Part shown: positions 17,618 to 26,379 of the stretch, one piece after another
How the letters are laid out: every line of letters begins with the position of its first letter
How positions within the stretch are numbered: position 1 is the stretch's first letter
Assembly (NCBI RefSeq): GCF_008014745.1
Contig: NZ_VPFD01000019.1
Location: forward strand, 1-64,000
Length of the DNA: 64,000 nucleotides
Direction of reading: 5' to 3'
Source: Massilia arenae
Lineage (GTDB): Bacteria > Pseudomonadota > Gammaproteobacteria > Burkholderiales > Burkholderiaceae_D
The notes under the pieces: model-generated
What the model was told of the DNA's origin: nothing
Databases searched by the model: none
Seen by the model: the letters and a program-made list of their open reading frames with translations, nothing else
Position numbers and translations under genes: made by a program

Positions 17618-19198
17618 ATGACTGATCTAGCAAAACCAGGTTCCGGGCGAATGCCGCGGCAGATTCCCTACATTATTGCCAACGAAGGCTGCGAGCGTTT
17701 CAGCTTCTACGGGATGCGCAACATCCTGACGCCCTTCCTGATCACGACGCTCCTGATGTTCCTGCCGGAAGACATGCGCACCGGCGAAGCCAAGCACGTG
17801 TTCCACACATTCGTCATCGGCGTGTACTTCTTCCCGCTGCTGGGCGGCTGGCTGGCCGACCGCTACTTCGGTAAATACAACACGGTGTTCTGGCTCAGCC
17901 TCGTCTACTGCGCGGGCCATGCCTGCCTGGCCATCTTCGAGGACAACGTCAACGGCTTCTACTTCGGCCTGTTCCTGATCGCGCTTGGCTCGGGCGGCAT
18001 CAAGCCGCTGGTGGCCTCCTTCGTGGGCGACCAGTTCGACCAGACCAACAAGGACAAGGCGAAGGTCGTGTTCGACGCCTTCTACTGGATCATCAACTTC
18101 GGCTCGTTCTTCGCTTCGCTGCTGATGCCGCTGCTGCTGCGCGACTACGGTCCGGCCTGGGCCTTCGGCGTGCCCGGCATCCTGATGTTCATCGCCACCA
18201 TGGTGTTCTGGAGCGGCAAGAAGAAATACGTGCACGTGCCGCCCTCGCCGCCGAATCCGCACTCCTTCATGCAGGTGGCCAAGACCGCACTGCTGACGAA
18301 GGCGCCCGGCCAGGGCCGTCCGGGCCTGAACGTGGCCCTGATCGGCGCCGCCGCTGCCGTGGTCTCGCTGGCGATGTCGGTGCAATGGGGCTTCGTGATC
18401 GGCGCCTGTACCGCGCTGGTGCTGCTGATGGCCTTCGGCGGCATCGGCGCCTCGATGCAGCTGGACCGCGCACGCGGCCTGCATCCGCAAGAAGCCGTGG
18501 ACGGCGTGCGCGCCGTGCTGCGCATCCTGATCGTGTTCGCGCTGGTGACGCCGTTCTGGTCGCTGTTCGACCAGAAGGCCTCGACCTGGATCGTGCAGGC
18601 CAATGCCATGACCACGCAGGTCAGCTTCCTGGGCTGGACCTTCGACGTCATCCCGGCCCAGATGCAGGCCCTGAACCCGCTGCTGGTGATGATCCTGATC
18701 CCGGTGAACAACCTGCTGCTGTTCCCGATGCTGCGCAAGTTCGGCATCGAACCGTCGCCGCTGCGCCGCATGACCGCCGGCATCGTACTGTCGGCCGCCG
18801 CCTGGATCGTGGTCGGCAACCTGCAGGTCGCGCTCGACGCTGGCGACGCTGTCTCGATCGCCTGGCAGATCGCACCGTATGCGCTGCTGACCCTGGGCGA
18901 GGTGCTGGTCTCGGCGACCGGCCTTGAATTCGCCTACAGCCAGGCCCCGGCCTCGATGAAGGGCGTGATCATGGCCCTGTGGTACCTGGCCGTCACGGTC
19001 GGCAACCTGTGGGTGCTGATCGTGAACGCGAGCGTCAAGAACGAGTTGGTGGTGGGCTATATCGAAGGTACCGGCATGGGCGTGATGGCCGCGCAGATGT
19101 ATTTCTTCGCCGGCTTCGCACTGCTGTCGGCACTGGCGTTCGGCTGGTATGCGACGCGCTACAAGATGGTCGATCATTATCGCGGCAACGCGGCCTGA
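17618..19198 (+). CDS. POT/PTR2-family proton-coupled transporter
   Basis: 526 residues with 12-14 hydrophobic segments. The POT proton-coupling motif ExxER appears as NEGCERFSFYGMR (about residues 23-35), followed by GGWLADRYFGKY and the PTR2 signature around GSGGIKPLVASFVGDQF. Family members take up di- and tripeptides with protons. Its placement opposite an alpha-glucosidase/glucokinase operon and before a pullulanase gene is unexpected for a peptide carrier. AAGGAAG precedes the ATG. The substrate could be peptides or, less conventionally, a saccharide; the sequence does not decide. Confidence 0.88.
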   Translation: MTDLAKPGSGRMPRQIPYIIANEGCERFSFYGMRNILTPFLITTLLMFLPEDMRTGEAKHVFHTFVIGVYFFPLLGGWLADRYFGKYNTVFWLSLVYCAGHACLAIFEDNVNGFYFGLFLIALGSGGIKPLVASFVGDQFDQTNKDKAKVVFDAFYWIINFGSFFASLLMPLLLRDYGPAWAFGVPGILMFIATMVFWSGKKKYVHVPPSPPNPHSFMQVAKTALLTKAPGQGRPGLNVALIGAAAAVVSLAMSVQWGFVIGACTALVLLMAFGGIGASMQLDRARGLHPQEAVDGVRAVLRILIVFALVTPFWSLFDQKASTWIVQANAMTTQVSFLGWTFDVIPAQMQALNPLLVMILIPVNNLLLFPMLRKFGIEPSPLRRMTAGIVLSAAAWIVVGNLQVALDAGDAVSIAWQIAPYALLTLGEVLVSATGLEFAYSQAPASMKGVIMALWYLAVTVGNLWVLIVNASVKNELVVGYIEGTGMGVMAAQMYFFAGFALLSALAFGWYATRYKMVDHYRGNAA

Positions 19199-19216
19199 TC
19201 GCATTGCTGCACTGAA

Positions 19217-19320
19217 CGCGTGGGCGGCTATGCCGTCCACGCGCTCAACATCCCTATCAACTGCCAATCATGGCGGTATTCTTCCGGCCGCTTGAACGCG
19301 TGGACGGCGGAGCCGTCCAC
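19217..19320. repeat. two palindromic repeats in the pullulanase leader
   Basis: GCGTGGGCGGC-TAT-GCCGTCCACGC at 19217-19243 and GTGGACGGCGGAGCCGTCCAC at 19300-19320 are copies of one palindrome in an interval of 127 bp between two genes. The second ends 5 nt before the pullulanase ATG, in the place of a ribosome-binding site. Confidence 0.7.
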
Positions 19321-19325
19321 CCTAC

Positions 19326-22046
19326 ATGAGCAAACTGCATCTCGCCCTCGTGGCGGCTTCACTCTCGACGTCCGCCTACGCCGCGGTTCCCCTCGCCACT
19401 TGCGACAGCGCCGGCTTCCAGGAAGTCCTGCAAGCCAATGGCGAACAAGTCGACGCGCGCGCCGTCTGGCTCGACAAGCGCCTGGTGCGCTGGCCCGGCG
19501 CCGCCGCTGACGGTGCCTATCGCCTGTACCACTCCTCCGCCGCATCGGTCAATGCCAAGCCAGGCACCAAGGTGACCGGCGCCACCGGCTCGATCAAGCT
19601 CGACATCTCGACCACCGCCGTCCCGCAAGCCGCGGCCGAGCGCTTCAAATGGGTCGCCACCGGCCCGACCCTGCGCGTGGCGGACGCCGATCTCGCGCGC
19701 CTGCCCTTTCTTCACCGCGAACAGCTGGTGCTGGTGCAGGAAGACGCGAAGGGCATAGTGGTCGCCGCCACCCGCATCCAGTCGGCCGGCGCGCTTGACG
19801 AGCTATACGCCGCCGCCGAAGCAATCCCCGATCTCGGCGCCACGCCAACTGCCAAGAAGACCGGTTTCAAGCTGTGGGCGCCGACCGCGCGCCAGGTGGC
19901 GGTGTGCACCTATGACGGCCCTACGACCAGGGCGAACGCCGTGCACGCGATGACGCTCGACGAGAAGACCGGCGCCTGGTCGGCCAGCCTGCCGCGCGAC
20001 CTGTCGGGCACCTATTACAAATACGCGGTCGACGTCGCCGTGCCCGGCGCCGGCCTGGTGCGCAACCTGGTCACCGATCCGTATTCGGTCAGCCTGAACG
20101 CGGATTCGAAGCGCAGCTACATCGCCGACCTCGATGCGCCGAACCTCAAGCCGCGCGGCTGGGACGACACCCGTCCGCCAGCCACGGTGCAGGCCCAGAC
20201 CGACATGGTCATCTACGAGCTGCACGTGCGCGACTTCTCGCTGATCGACGCGACCGTGCCCGCGCCCAAGCGCGGCAAGTACACCGCCTTCTCCGAGATG
20301 AACTCGAACGGCATGAAACACCTGCGCGCGCTGGCGAAAGCCGGCCTGACCGACGTGCACCTGTTGCCGGTGTACGACATCGGCAGCATCCCGGAAGTGG
20401 CTTGCGCACAGCCGCAACCATCCGGCGCGCCGGACAGCGAAAGCCAGCAGGCCCTGATCGGCAAGACCGCGCATACCGACTGCTTCAACTGGGGCTACGA
20501 TCCGCAGCACTTCAATGCGGTCGAGGGCAGCTATGCCAGCGACCCGCAGGATGGCGCGCGCCGCATCGTCGAGTTCCGCGAGATGGTGATGAACCTGCAC
20601 AAGGCGGGCCTGCGCGTCGGCACCGACGTGGTCTACAACCACACCTTCATCGCCGGGCAGGAAGAAAAATCGATCCTCGACCGCGTGGTGCCGGGCTACT
20701 ACCACCGCCTGGATGAGAAAGGCGGCATCGAAACCTCGACCTGCTGCTTCAACACGGCGACCGAGAACACGATGATGGCCAAGCTGATGATCGACTCGTC
20801 GGTGCTGTGGACCCGCCACTACAAGATCGACTCCTACCGCTTCGACCTGATGGGCCACCAGCCGCGCGCGGCGATGGAGCGCCTGCAGAAGGACGTGAAC
20901 GAGGCCGCCGGCCGCCACGTGCAGCTGATCGGCGAAGGCTGGAACTTCGGCGAGGTGCAGGACGGCGCGCGCTTCGTGCAGGCCTCGCAGCTATCGCTGA
21001 ACGGCACCGGCATCGGCACCTTCAGCGACCGCGCGCGCGACGCAGTGCGCGGCGGCTCGCCGGGCGACTCGGGCGAGATCGTCATCCGCCAGCAAGGCTA
21101 TATCAATGGCCTGGTGTACGACCCGAACGCGCTGGGCCACGAGCACGCGCCCGATGCCCTGCTGCGCGCGGCCGACCTGATCCGCGTCGGCCTGGCCGGC
21201 TCGGTGCGCAGCTTTTCCGTGCAGACCTTCGACGGCAAGGTGCGCCAGCTGCAGGACATCGTCTATGGCGGCAACCAGCCGGCCGGCTATGCGAGCCAGC
21301 CCGCCGAGGCGGTGAACTACGTCGAGAACCACGACAACCAGACCCTGTACGACATCAACGCGCTCAAGCTGCCGGTGGCGACCAGCGCTGCCGAACGCGC
21401 GCGGGTGCAGGTGCTGGGCATGGCGATCAATGCCTTCAGCCAGGGCGTGGCCTATTACCACGCCGGCATCGACGTGCTGCGCTCGAAATCGCTGGACCGC
21501 AACAGCTTCAATTCGGGCGACTGGTTCAACCGTCTCGACTGGACCTATCAGGACAACTTCTTCGGCACCGGCCTGCCGCCGGCCGCCGACAACGCCAAGG
21601 ACTGGCCGCTGTTCAAGCCGCTGCTGGCCAATGCCGCGCTCAAGCCGGCGCCCGCCGACATCGCATTCGCGCGCGACGCCTTCCGCGACCTGCTGCAGAT
21701 CCGCTCCAGCTCCACGCTGCTGCGCCTGCGCAGCACGGAAGACATCAACGCCCGCCTGCGTTTCTTCAATACCGGCCCGGAACAGGTACCGACCGTGCTG
21801 GCGGCCTGGATCGACGGCCAGGGCTATCCCGGCGCGAACTTCGCCGGCCTGGGCTACCTGGTGAACGTGGACAAGAAGGCGCACACCATCGACGCCACGC
21901 TCCTGCGCGGCAAGAAACTGCGCCTGCATCCGGTGCATACCGCGGCCGGCGCGGCGGACCAGCGCGCGCAGGAGGCGCGCTTCGACAGCGCGCGCGGCAC
22001 GTTTACCGTGCCGGCGCGCACGGCCGTAGTGTTCGTGACTGAGTAA
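19326..22046 (+). CDS. pulA: secreted pullulanase-type alpha-1,6-glucosidase (GH13)
   Basis: 906 residues with a Sec signal peptide (cleavage about residue 19, AYA). N-terminal beta domains are followed by a CBM48-like module (FKLWAPTARQVAVCTYDG, about 180-270) and a GH13 barrel. The pullulanase signature occurs as FNWGYDPQHFNAVEGSY; region II DSYRFDLMGH holds the nucleophile aspartate, region III LIGEGWNFGE the acid/base glutamate, and region IV VENHDNQTLYD the third carboxylate. It debranches alpha-1,6 links in pullulan, glycogen or limit dextrins outside the cytosol. No clear ribosome-binding site is seen before the ATG, where a palindrome sits instead. Confidence 0.93.
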   Translation: MSKLHLALVAASLSTSAYAAVPLATCDSAGFQEVLQANGEQVDARAVWLDKRLVRWPGAAADGAYRLYHSSAASVNAKPGTKVTGATGSIKLDISTTAVPQAAAERFKWVATGPTLRVADADLARLPFLHREQLVLVQEDAKGIVVAATRIQSAGALDELYAAAEAIPDLGATPTAKKTGFKLWAPTARQVAVCTYDGPTTRANAVHAMTLDEKTGAWSASLPRDLSGTYYKYAVDVAVPGAGLVRNLVTDPYSVSLNADSKRSYIADLDAPNLKPRGWDDTRPPATVQAQTDMVIYELHVRDFSLIDATVPAPKRGKYTAFSEMNSNGMKHLRALAKAGLTDVHLLPVYDIGSIPEVACAQPQPSGAPDSESQQALIGKTAHTDCFNWGYDPQHFNAVEGSYASDPQDGARRIVEFREMVMNLHKAGLRVGTDVVYNHTFIAGQEEKSILDRVVPGYYHRLDEKGGIETSTCCFNTATENTMMAKLMIDSSVLWTRHYKIDSYRFDLMGHQPRAAMERLQKDVNEAAGRHVQLIGEGWNFGEVQDGARFVQASQLSLNGTGIGTFSDRARDAVRGGSPGDSGEIVIRQQGYINGLVYDPNALGHEHAPDALLRAADLIRVGLAGSVRSFSVQTFDGKVRQLQDIVYGGNQPAGYASQPAEAVNYVENHDNQTLYDINALKLPVATSAAERARVQVLGMAINAFSQGVAYYHAGIDVLRSKSLDRNSFNSGDWFNRLDWTYQDNFFGTGLPPAADNAKDWPLFKPLLANAALKPAPADIAFARDAFRDLLQIRSSSTLLRLRSTEDINARLRFFNTGPEQVPTVLAAWIDGQGYPGANFAGLGYLVNVDKKAHTIDATLLRGKKLRLHPVHTAAGAADQRAQEARFDSARGTFTVPARTAVVFVTE

Positions 22047-22055
22047 GCCTGATAT

Positions 22056-22090
22056 GCCGCCATCTTTCCAGATTCATGGGAAGTGGCGGC
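22056..22090. terminator. long stem-loop after pullulanase
   Basis: GCCGCCATCTTTCC and GGGAAGTGGCGGC pair around an 8-nt loop ten bases after the pullulanase stop. No T-run follows, so it may be an RNA-stabilising stem or a weak terminator. Confidence 0.45.
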
Positions 22091-22227
22091 GGCCGGAGCA
22101 ATGACGTTCCGTATCATCCGGCTCATCTTGCGTGTGAGGCAGGTCATATTTGACGCACGCGATGACGTTGTCCGAACGGCATACGTTACAATGTGTCCTC
22201 TCCAGACATTCCGGTCTTACGGCTATC

Positions 22228-22410
22228 ATGAAGAAAATCAGGACGTTGACGCTGGAAGATGTACGTCGCGTGAACCGTGATTTCATTACCGGACAGGCGC
22301 ATAATGTGGCCGGCCTGTCTCCAGCGTCCCAAAAAATCCTTCGCGATTCAAAGTTCACACGCGACGAAATCAATCGCGCGTTCGCCATCGCCCGCCTCAG
22401 CACGACCTGA
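22228..22410 (+). CDS. small hypothetical protein (possible remnant)
   Basis: 60 residues, starting MKKIRTLTLEDVRRVNRDF and mostly helical and charged, with no signal or membrane segment. I do not recognise the family and no good ribosome-binding site precedes the ATG. It lies 13 nt before the remnant at 22424 and may be part of the same decayed locus. Confidence 0.4.
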   Translation: MKKIRTLTLEDVRRVNRDFITGQAHNVAGLSPASQKILRDSKFTRDEINRAFAIARLSTT

Positions 22411-22423
22411 CCGGTGATCGAGC

Positions 22424-22570
22424 ATGTCCGCCGCGCCGTTGCGGAACGAATCGTATAGCTGGATATATCGCCAGCTCGTCACCAATCCGAATGACGCAGT
22501 CGGTGCGTTTGCCTACATCTCAACACCGGGGTCAGGTCTGACATTCGGACACGGCCTCGACAATCACTAG
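22424..22570 (+). pseudogene. 5' remnant of a small protein gene, cut by a REP-type element
   Basis: The frame from ATG 22424 reads NESYSWIYRQLVTNPNDAVGAFAY, protein-like and reminiscent of short helical proteins of the 'Y-x-x-L-V-x-x-x-D-x-V-G-x-x-A-Y' type. At 22526 it enters the inverted-repeat element and ends 15 codons later at 22570 with element-encoded residues. The original gene therefore seems to have lost its 3' part to the insertion. The family identity is only an impression. Confidence 0.45.
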
Positions 22571-22658
22571 GCACCAATTGGCTGTCATGCGCTTTTCGAG
22601 AACTGTAACAAGCTTCGCAAAGGTTGAGCTCGTGTCCGAATGTCAGACCTGACTCCGG
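22526..22658. repeat. REP/BIME-type element, 28-bp inverted arms
   Basis: CCGGGGTCAGGTCTGACATT (from 22526, continuing CGGACACG) and its reverse complement (22631-22658, one mismatch) bound 77 bp of unrelated DNA. The arm shares the GGGTCAG start with the 92-400 element but differs afterwards, so these are two families of one general type. Such arms match RAYT-linked REPs in build. Confidence 0.7.
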
Positions 22659-22668
22659 TTTTTCTCGG

Positions 22669-24465
22669 TCAGGCCACGGCGTCGAGCGCCAGTGCATCAG
22701 CCAGCCTTGCGATGGCAAAGGTATTGCGCCCCATCCCCTTTGCCTCGTACAGCGCGCCGTCGGCCAGCTCGCTGATCGCCTGCGCCGTGACGCCCGGCGC
22801 GTCGGCCAGGCCGACGCCGATGGTGGCGCCCACGGGAATCGCATGGCTGCCGACCACGAACGGCGCTTCCATCGCCTGCATGATCTTCTTGGCCACCAAC
22901 TCGACGTCGCGCGGCGAACCGACTTCGTCGAGCAGCACGGTGAATTCGTCGCCGGCCAGGCGCGCCACCAGGTCGGAGCTGCGCACCACCTTGCGCACGC
23001 GGCGCGCGAACTCCACCAGCACCATATCGCCCACCGCGTGGCCGTGGCAGTCGTTGATCTGCTTGAAGTGGTCGATGTCCAGGTATAGCAGGGCGAAGGC
23101 GCGCTCGCGCTGCGGCGCGCGCTGCACCGCCGCCTGCAGCGCCAGCTCGAACTGGCGCCGGTTCGGGATGCCGGTCAGCGCGTCGGTGTGGGCCAGCGCG
23201 TGCAGGTTACGCTCGTGCATGCGGGCCGCAGTGGCGTCGGTGGTCAGGATGTAGACGCCGACCACCTGGCCGTCGCGTAGGTGCGGCAGGAAGGTCGAGT
23301 GCACGATGCGGATGTGCTTCTTGCGCACGATGTCGTGCTCGCACTGCGAGGCCTTGCCTTCCCAGGCATCCTTCAGGGCTTCCTGCTGCTGCGACCAGTA
23401 GTCCTCGCCGAAGGCCTCGACCATGGTCTGGCCCACCACCTGCTCGGGCGCCTTGCCCAGCCAGGACTGGTGCACCGCATTGGCGAACACGTAACGGTGG
23501 TCGTGGTCGAGATGCGCGATCAGCACCGGCAGGTTGTCGGTGATCGTGCGCAGGCGTTCTTCGCTCTCGACCAGCCGGTCCTTCGAAGCCTTCAGTTCGG
23601 TGATGTCCTTCATCGCCACCACCGCGCCGAGGGTCTTGCCCTGGGCATTGCGCAGCGGCCGGCCGCTGGCCATCAGCGTATAGGGAACGCGTTTGTTCGG
23701 CGCGATCACCATCGCGCCGTCGCGCACCACCTCGCCCTTGAGCGCGCGCACCAGCGGCACCTCGTCCATCGCCATCGGCGTGCGGCCGTCGGCGTGGTAC
23801 AGCGAGTAGTACTGCGACCATTCGCTTGGCGCCACCGCCTTCAGGTCGAGGCCATGGAAATCGCGCGCGGTGCGGTTGAACAGCGTCAGGTTGCCGATGG
23901 CGTCGCAGGCGACCACGCCAACGTCGATCGATTCCAGCACCGCGTCCAGCAGCTCCTGCTTTTCTTCGAGCTGCTGGCGGATGCGCATGGACTCGGCCAC
24001 GCGCTCTTCCAGCTCGGCGGTGCGAGCCGCGATGCGGGCTTCGAGTTCGGTGTTGAGCGACTTGAGCGCCTGCTCGGCGAGCATGCGCGCCATCACCGCC
24101 TTCATGTGATTCAATTCGGTTTCGACCAGCCCTGCCAGGTCCTTCAGCACCTGGCGCTCCTCGATGCTGAAGCTGCGCGGCGCGCTGTCGATGACGCACA
24201 ACGTGCCCACCGCCTGGCCGTCGCTATAGACCGGCTGGCCGGCGTAGAAGCGGATATGCGGCTCGCCCGTCACCAGCGGATTGTCGGCGAAGCGCGGATC
24301 GCATGCCGCATCCTCCACCACCAGCATCTCGCTCGCCTGCACCGCGTGGCTGCAGAACGAGATCGAGCGCGGCGTCTCCTGCGCTTCGAGTCCGGCGCGC
24401 GACTTGAACCACTGGCGCTCGGCATCGACCAGCGACACCAGCGCGATCGGCACGCCGAAGGTCAT
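22669..24465 (-). CDS. sensor diguanylate cyclase, GAF-PAS-PAS-GGDEF
   Basis: From ATG 24465 the protein has 598 residues: a GAF domain (ALVSLVDAERQWFKSRAGL), a coiled coil (about 140-170), two PAS domains and a GGDEF domain with the active-site motif AGDEF and an RxxD inhibitory site (RSSD) five residues earlier. It should make c-di-GMP in the cytosol in response to a GAF/PAS signal. GAF homology clearly continues upstream in frame (AALQILDTPAETRFDRY, to about 24579), but no ATG, GTG, TTG or CTG precedes that part; the frame is open back to a TAG at 24682-24684. An ATC at 24577-24579 behind GGAAG or an ATT at 24592-24594 may be the true start, or a frameshift is present. Confidence 0.88.
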   Translation of the reverse strand: MTFGVPIALVSLVDAERQWFKSRAGLEAQETPRSISFCSHAVQASEMLVVEDAACDPRFADNPLVTGEPHIRFYAGQPVYSDGQAVGTLCVIDSAPRSFSIEERQVLKDLAGLVETELNHMKAVMARMLAEQALKSLNTELEARIAARTAELEERVAESMRIRQQLEEKQELLDAVLESIDVGVVACDAIGNLTLFNRTARDFHGLDLKAVAPSEWSQYYSLYHADGRTPMAMDEVPLVRALKGEVVRDGAMVIAPNKRVPYTLMASGRPLRNAQGKTLGAVVAMKDITELKASKDRLVESEERLRTITDNLPVLIAHLDHDHRYVFANAVHQSWLGKAPEQVVGQTMVEAFGEDYWSQQQEALKDAWEGKASQCEHDIVRKKHIRIVHSTFLPHLRDGQVVGVYILTTDATAARMHERNLHALAHTDALTGIPNRRQFELALQAAVQRAPQRERAFALLYLDIDHFKQINDCHGHAVGDMVLVEFARRVRKVVRSSDLVARLAGDEFTVLLDEVGSPRDVELVAKKIMQAMEAPFVVGSHAIPVGATIGVGLADAPGVTAQAISELADGALYEAKGMGRNTFAIARLADALALDAVA

Positions 24466-24792
24466 CGCGGCGAGCCGGGTGTACCGGTCGAAGCGCGTTT
24501 CCGCAGGCGTGTCGAGGATTTGAAGCGCGGCCAGCGCGGCAAGGCGGGCCTGTTCGTTGTGTGCGTAGGTGATGATGATGGTGCTCTTCCAAATACCGGT
24601 TCTGGGGCGGCGGGTCGAGGCCGGGACAATGAGGGAACGCCGGGGATGAGGGCGTCCACGGCCGAATCTTACATGGGGTTCCTAGTGGAAACTACTGTTT
24701 CCGCCGACAGCGTTGCGTGGCGTAGACGCTTTTACGCGCAGGGCTAAGCGGTCGTCAATACGATGTGCCGTCCGGGGCCTGTGCAACACGAA

Positions 24793-25950
24793 TCAATGTT
24801 TCCGTACGGCATCAACCGCAGTGCGTCCGGTCGCCGGATCGTCGGTGAATACCGCGTCCACGCCGGCTTCAAGGTAGGCGCGGATCTCGCCCGCCGCATC
24901 GCCGCGCTGGCTGGGCGAGTCCGCCGGGGCGGCGCGCAAGCCGGTCGGCAGGAACGGGTTCTCGGGCCGCATGGTCCATACATGGACAGCCAGTCCGGCG
25001 CCGCGCGCATCCTCGACGAAGCGCGTCGCCGCTCCCAGTTCTCCGGCGGCGTCACGCGGGATGACGATGGTCTTGTACGGTGCGACCACGTCGGCATAGC
25101 GCGCGATCGCGCGCAGTCCTTCCGGCGTGATCATGTCGGCATAGGTCAGGCCGTTGCCAGCTTCGATCGCATCGTGGGGCGCGCCACTCGGACTGACCAG
25201 CTGCACCAGGCGGTAGCCGGCCATCGCGCGCAACTCCTTCAGGTTGCCGGTTTCGAAAGACTGGATGAACACGGCCGCATCGCGGCCGCGGTAGCCGTTC
25301 GCCGCCAGCACATCCACCACGCGCCGTTCGAGCGGCAGGCCGATCGACTTGAAATAGCTCGGGTGCTTCAGCTCCGGGACCAGGCCGATGGTCTTGTTGC
25401 GCGCGCGGCTCTCGCTGTCGACCAGGTCAATGATTTCCTGCAGTGTCGGGATGGTGTACTGGCCGTCGTATTTCACATTGGCCGGCCGGTTGGCGGGGAT
25501 GCGCTCGCGGGCGCGCAGCAGCTTGAGTTCGGCCAGGGTGAAGTCTTCGGTGAACCAGCCGCTGACCACGACGCCGTCGATGGTCTTGCTGGCCTTGCGC
25601 GCGGCGAACTGCGCCAGTTCGGCGACGTTGGTGGTGCCCGAGATCTCGTTCTCGTGGCGCGCCACCAGTACGCCGTCGCGGGTCGCGACCAGGTCGGGCT
25701 CGATGCTGTCGGCGCCGTCCTCGATCGCCTTGCGGTAGGCGGCCAGCGTGTGCTCGGGCCGCAGGGCCGAGGCGCCGCGATGGGCGATGACGCTGGGAGT
25801 AGTGGGCCAGGCCGGGCCCGGATTTTTCAGGTCATGACTGGCGCAACCAGCCGCCAGCAGCGCGACGAATGCCGCGCCGGTGAGGCGCAATGAAAGTGAA
25901 CGGGCAAGATGCGACACAGGCCACCTCCGATGATCGGGCTTGGCGTTCAT
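24793..25950 (-). CDS. glycerophosphodiester phosphodiesterase lipoprotein
   Basis: 385 residues. A lipobox (LLAAGC) about 36 residues in places it as a membrane lipoprotein facing the periplasm. The GDPD barrel begins with VIAHRGASALRPEHTLAAY: H and R of the catalytic HRG and the metal-binding E of PEHT are present. SIEPDLVATRDGVLVARHE carries the second acidic pair and histidine, and VPELKHPSYF the next metal ligand. It hydrolyses glycerophosphodiesters to glycerol-3-phosphate and alcohol. Start 25950 is preferred to 25971; neither has a strong ribosome-binding site. Confidence 0.92.
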   Translation of the reverse strand: MNAKPDHRRWPVSHLARSLSLRLTGAAFVALLAAGCASHDLKNPGPAWPTTPSVIAHRGASALRPEHTLAAYRKAIEDGADSIEPDLVATRDGVLVARHENEISGTTNVAELAQFAARKASKTIDGVVVSGWFTEDFTLAELKLLRARERIPANRPANVKYDGQYTIPTLQEIIDLVDSESRARNKTIGLVPELKHPSYFKSIGLPLERRVVDVLAANGYRGRDAAVFIQSFETGNLKELRAMAGYRLVQLVSPSGAPHDAIEAGNGLTYADMITPEGLRAIARYADVVAPYKTIVIPRDAAGELGAATRFVEDARGAGLAVHVWTMRPENPFLPTGLRAAPADSPSQRGDAAGEIRAYLEAGVDAVFTDDPATGRTAVDAVRKH

Positions 25951-25988
25951 TGTCGGGGGTGACCGTGACACCGGTGTGACATCCGGCG

Positions 25989-26369
25989 TCAGGGCACCGG
26001 ACCTTTGACCACCGCCTCGACGCGATAGCCGTCCGGATCGACCAGGAAGGCCGCGTAGTAATGCGGGCCGTAGTCGGGCCGCAGCCCCGGAGCGCCGTTA
26101 TCCGCGCCGCCCGCGCGCATCCCGGCCGCGTGGAAGGCATCCACGGCCGCCCGCGTCGGCGCGGCGAACGCGAGGTGAAAACCGGGCCCAGGCGCCGCGG
26201 CGTCATCGCGCTGCTTCAGGCACAGGATGTCCTCGTCGTCCTCCAGGCCGTAGCCGATCGCCTCGTCGTCCTCGAACACGCGCCGGAAACCCAGCGCGCC
26301 AAGGATGCCGTCGTAGAAACGCATGCTGGCATGCAGATTCCGCACGCCGAGCGACAGGTGATGAATCAT
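25989..26369 (-). CDS. VOC-family protein (glyoxalase/dioxygenase superfamily)
   Basis: A single 126-residue VOC domain with two beta-alpha-beta-beta-beta halves. Candidate metal ligands are H4 in HHLSLGVRN, E62-region residues before HLAFAAP, and the glutamate in YRVEAVV near the C-terminus. Members range from lyases to antibiotic-binding proteins, so the reaction is not predictable. It starts 10 nt after the stop of the second glucokinase-regulator gene and is probably co-transcribed with it. Confidence 0.88.
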   Translation of the reverse strand: MIHHLSLGVRNLHASMRFYDGILGALGFRRVFEDDEAIGYGLEDDEDILCLKQRDDAAAPGPGFHLAFAAPTRAAVDAFHAAGMRAGGADNGAPGLRPDYGPHYYAAFLVDPDGYRVEAVVKGPVP

Positions 26370-26379
26370 ATGGGTCCTT

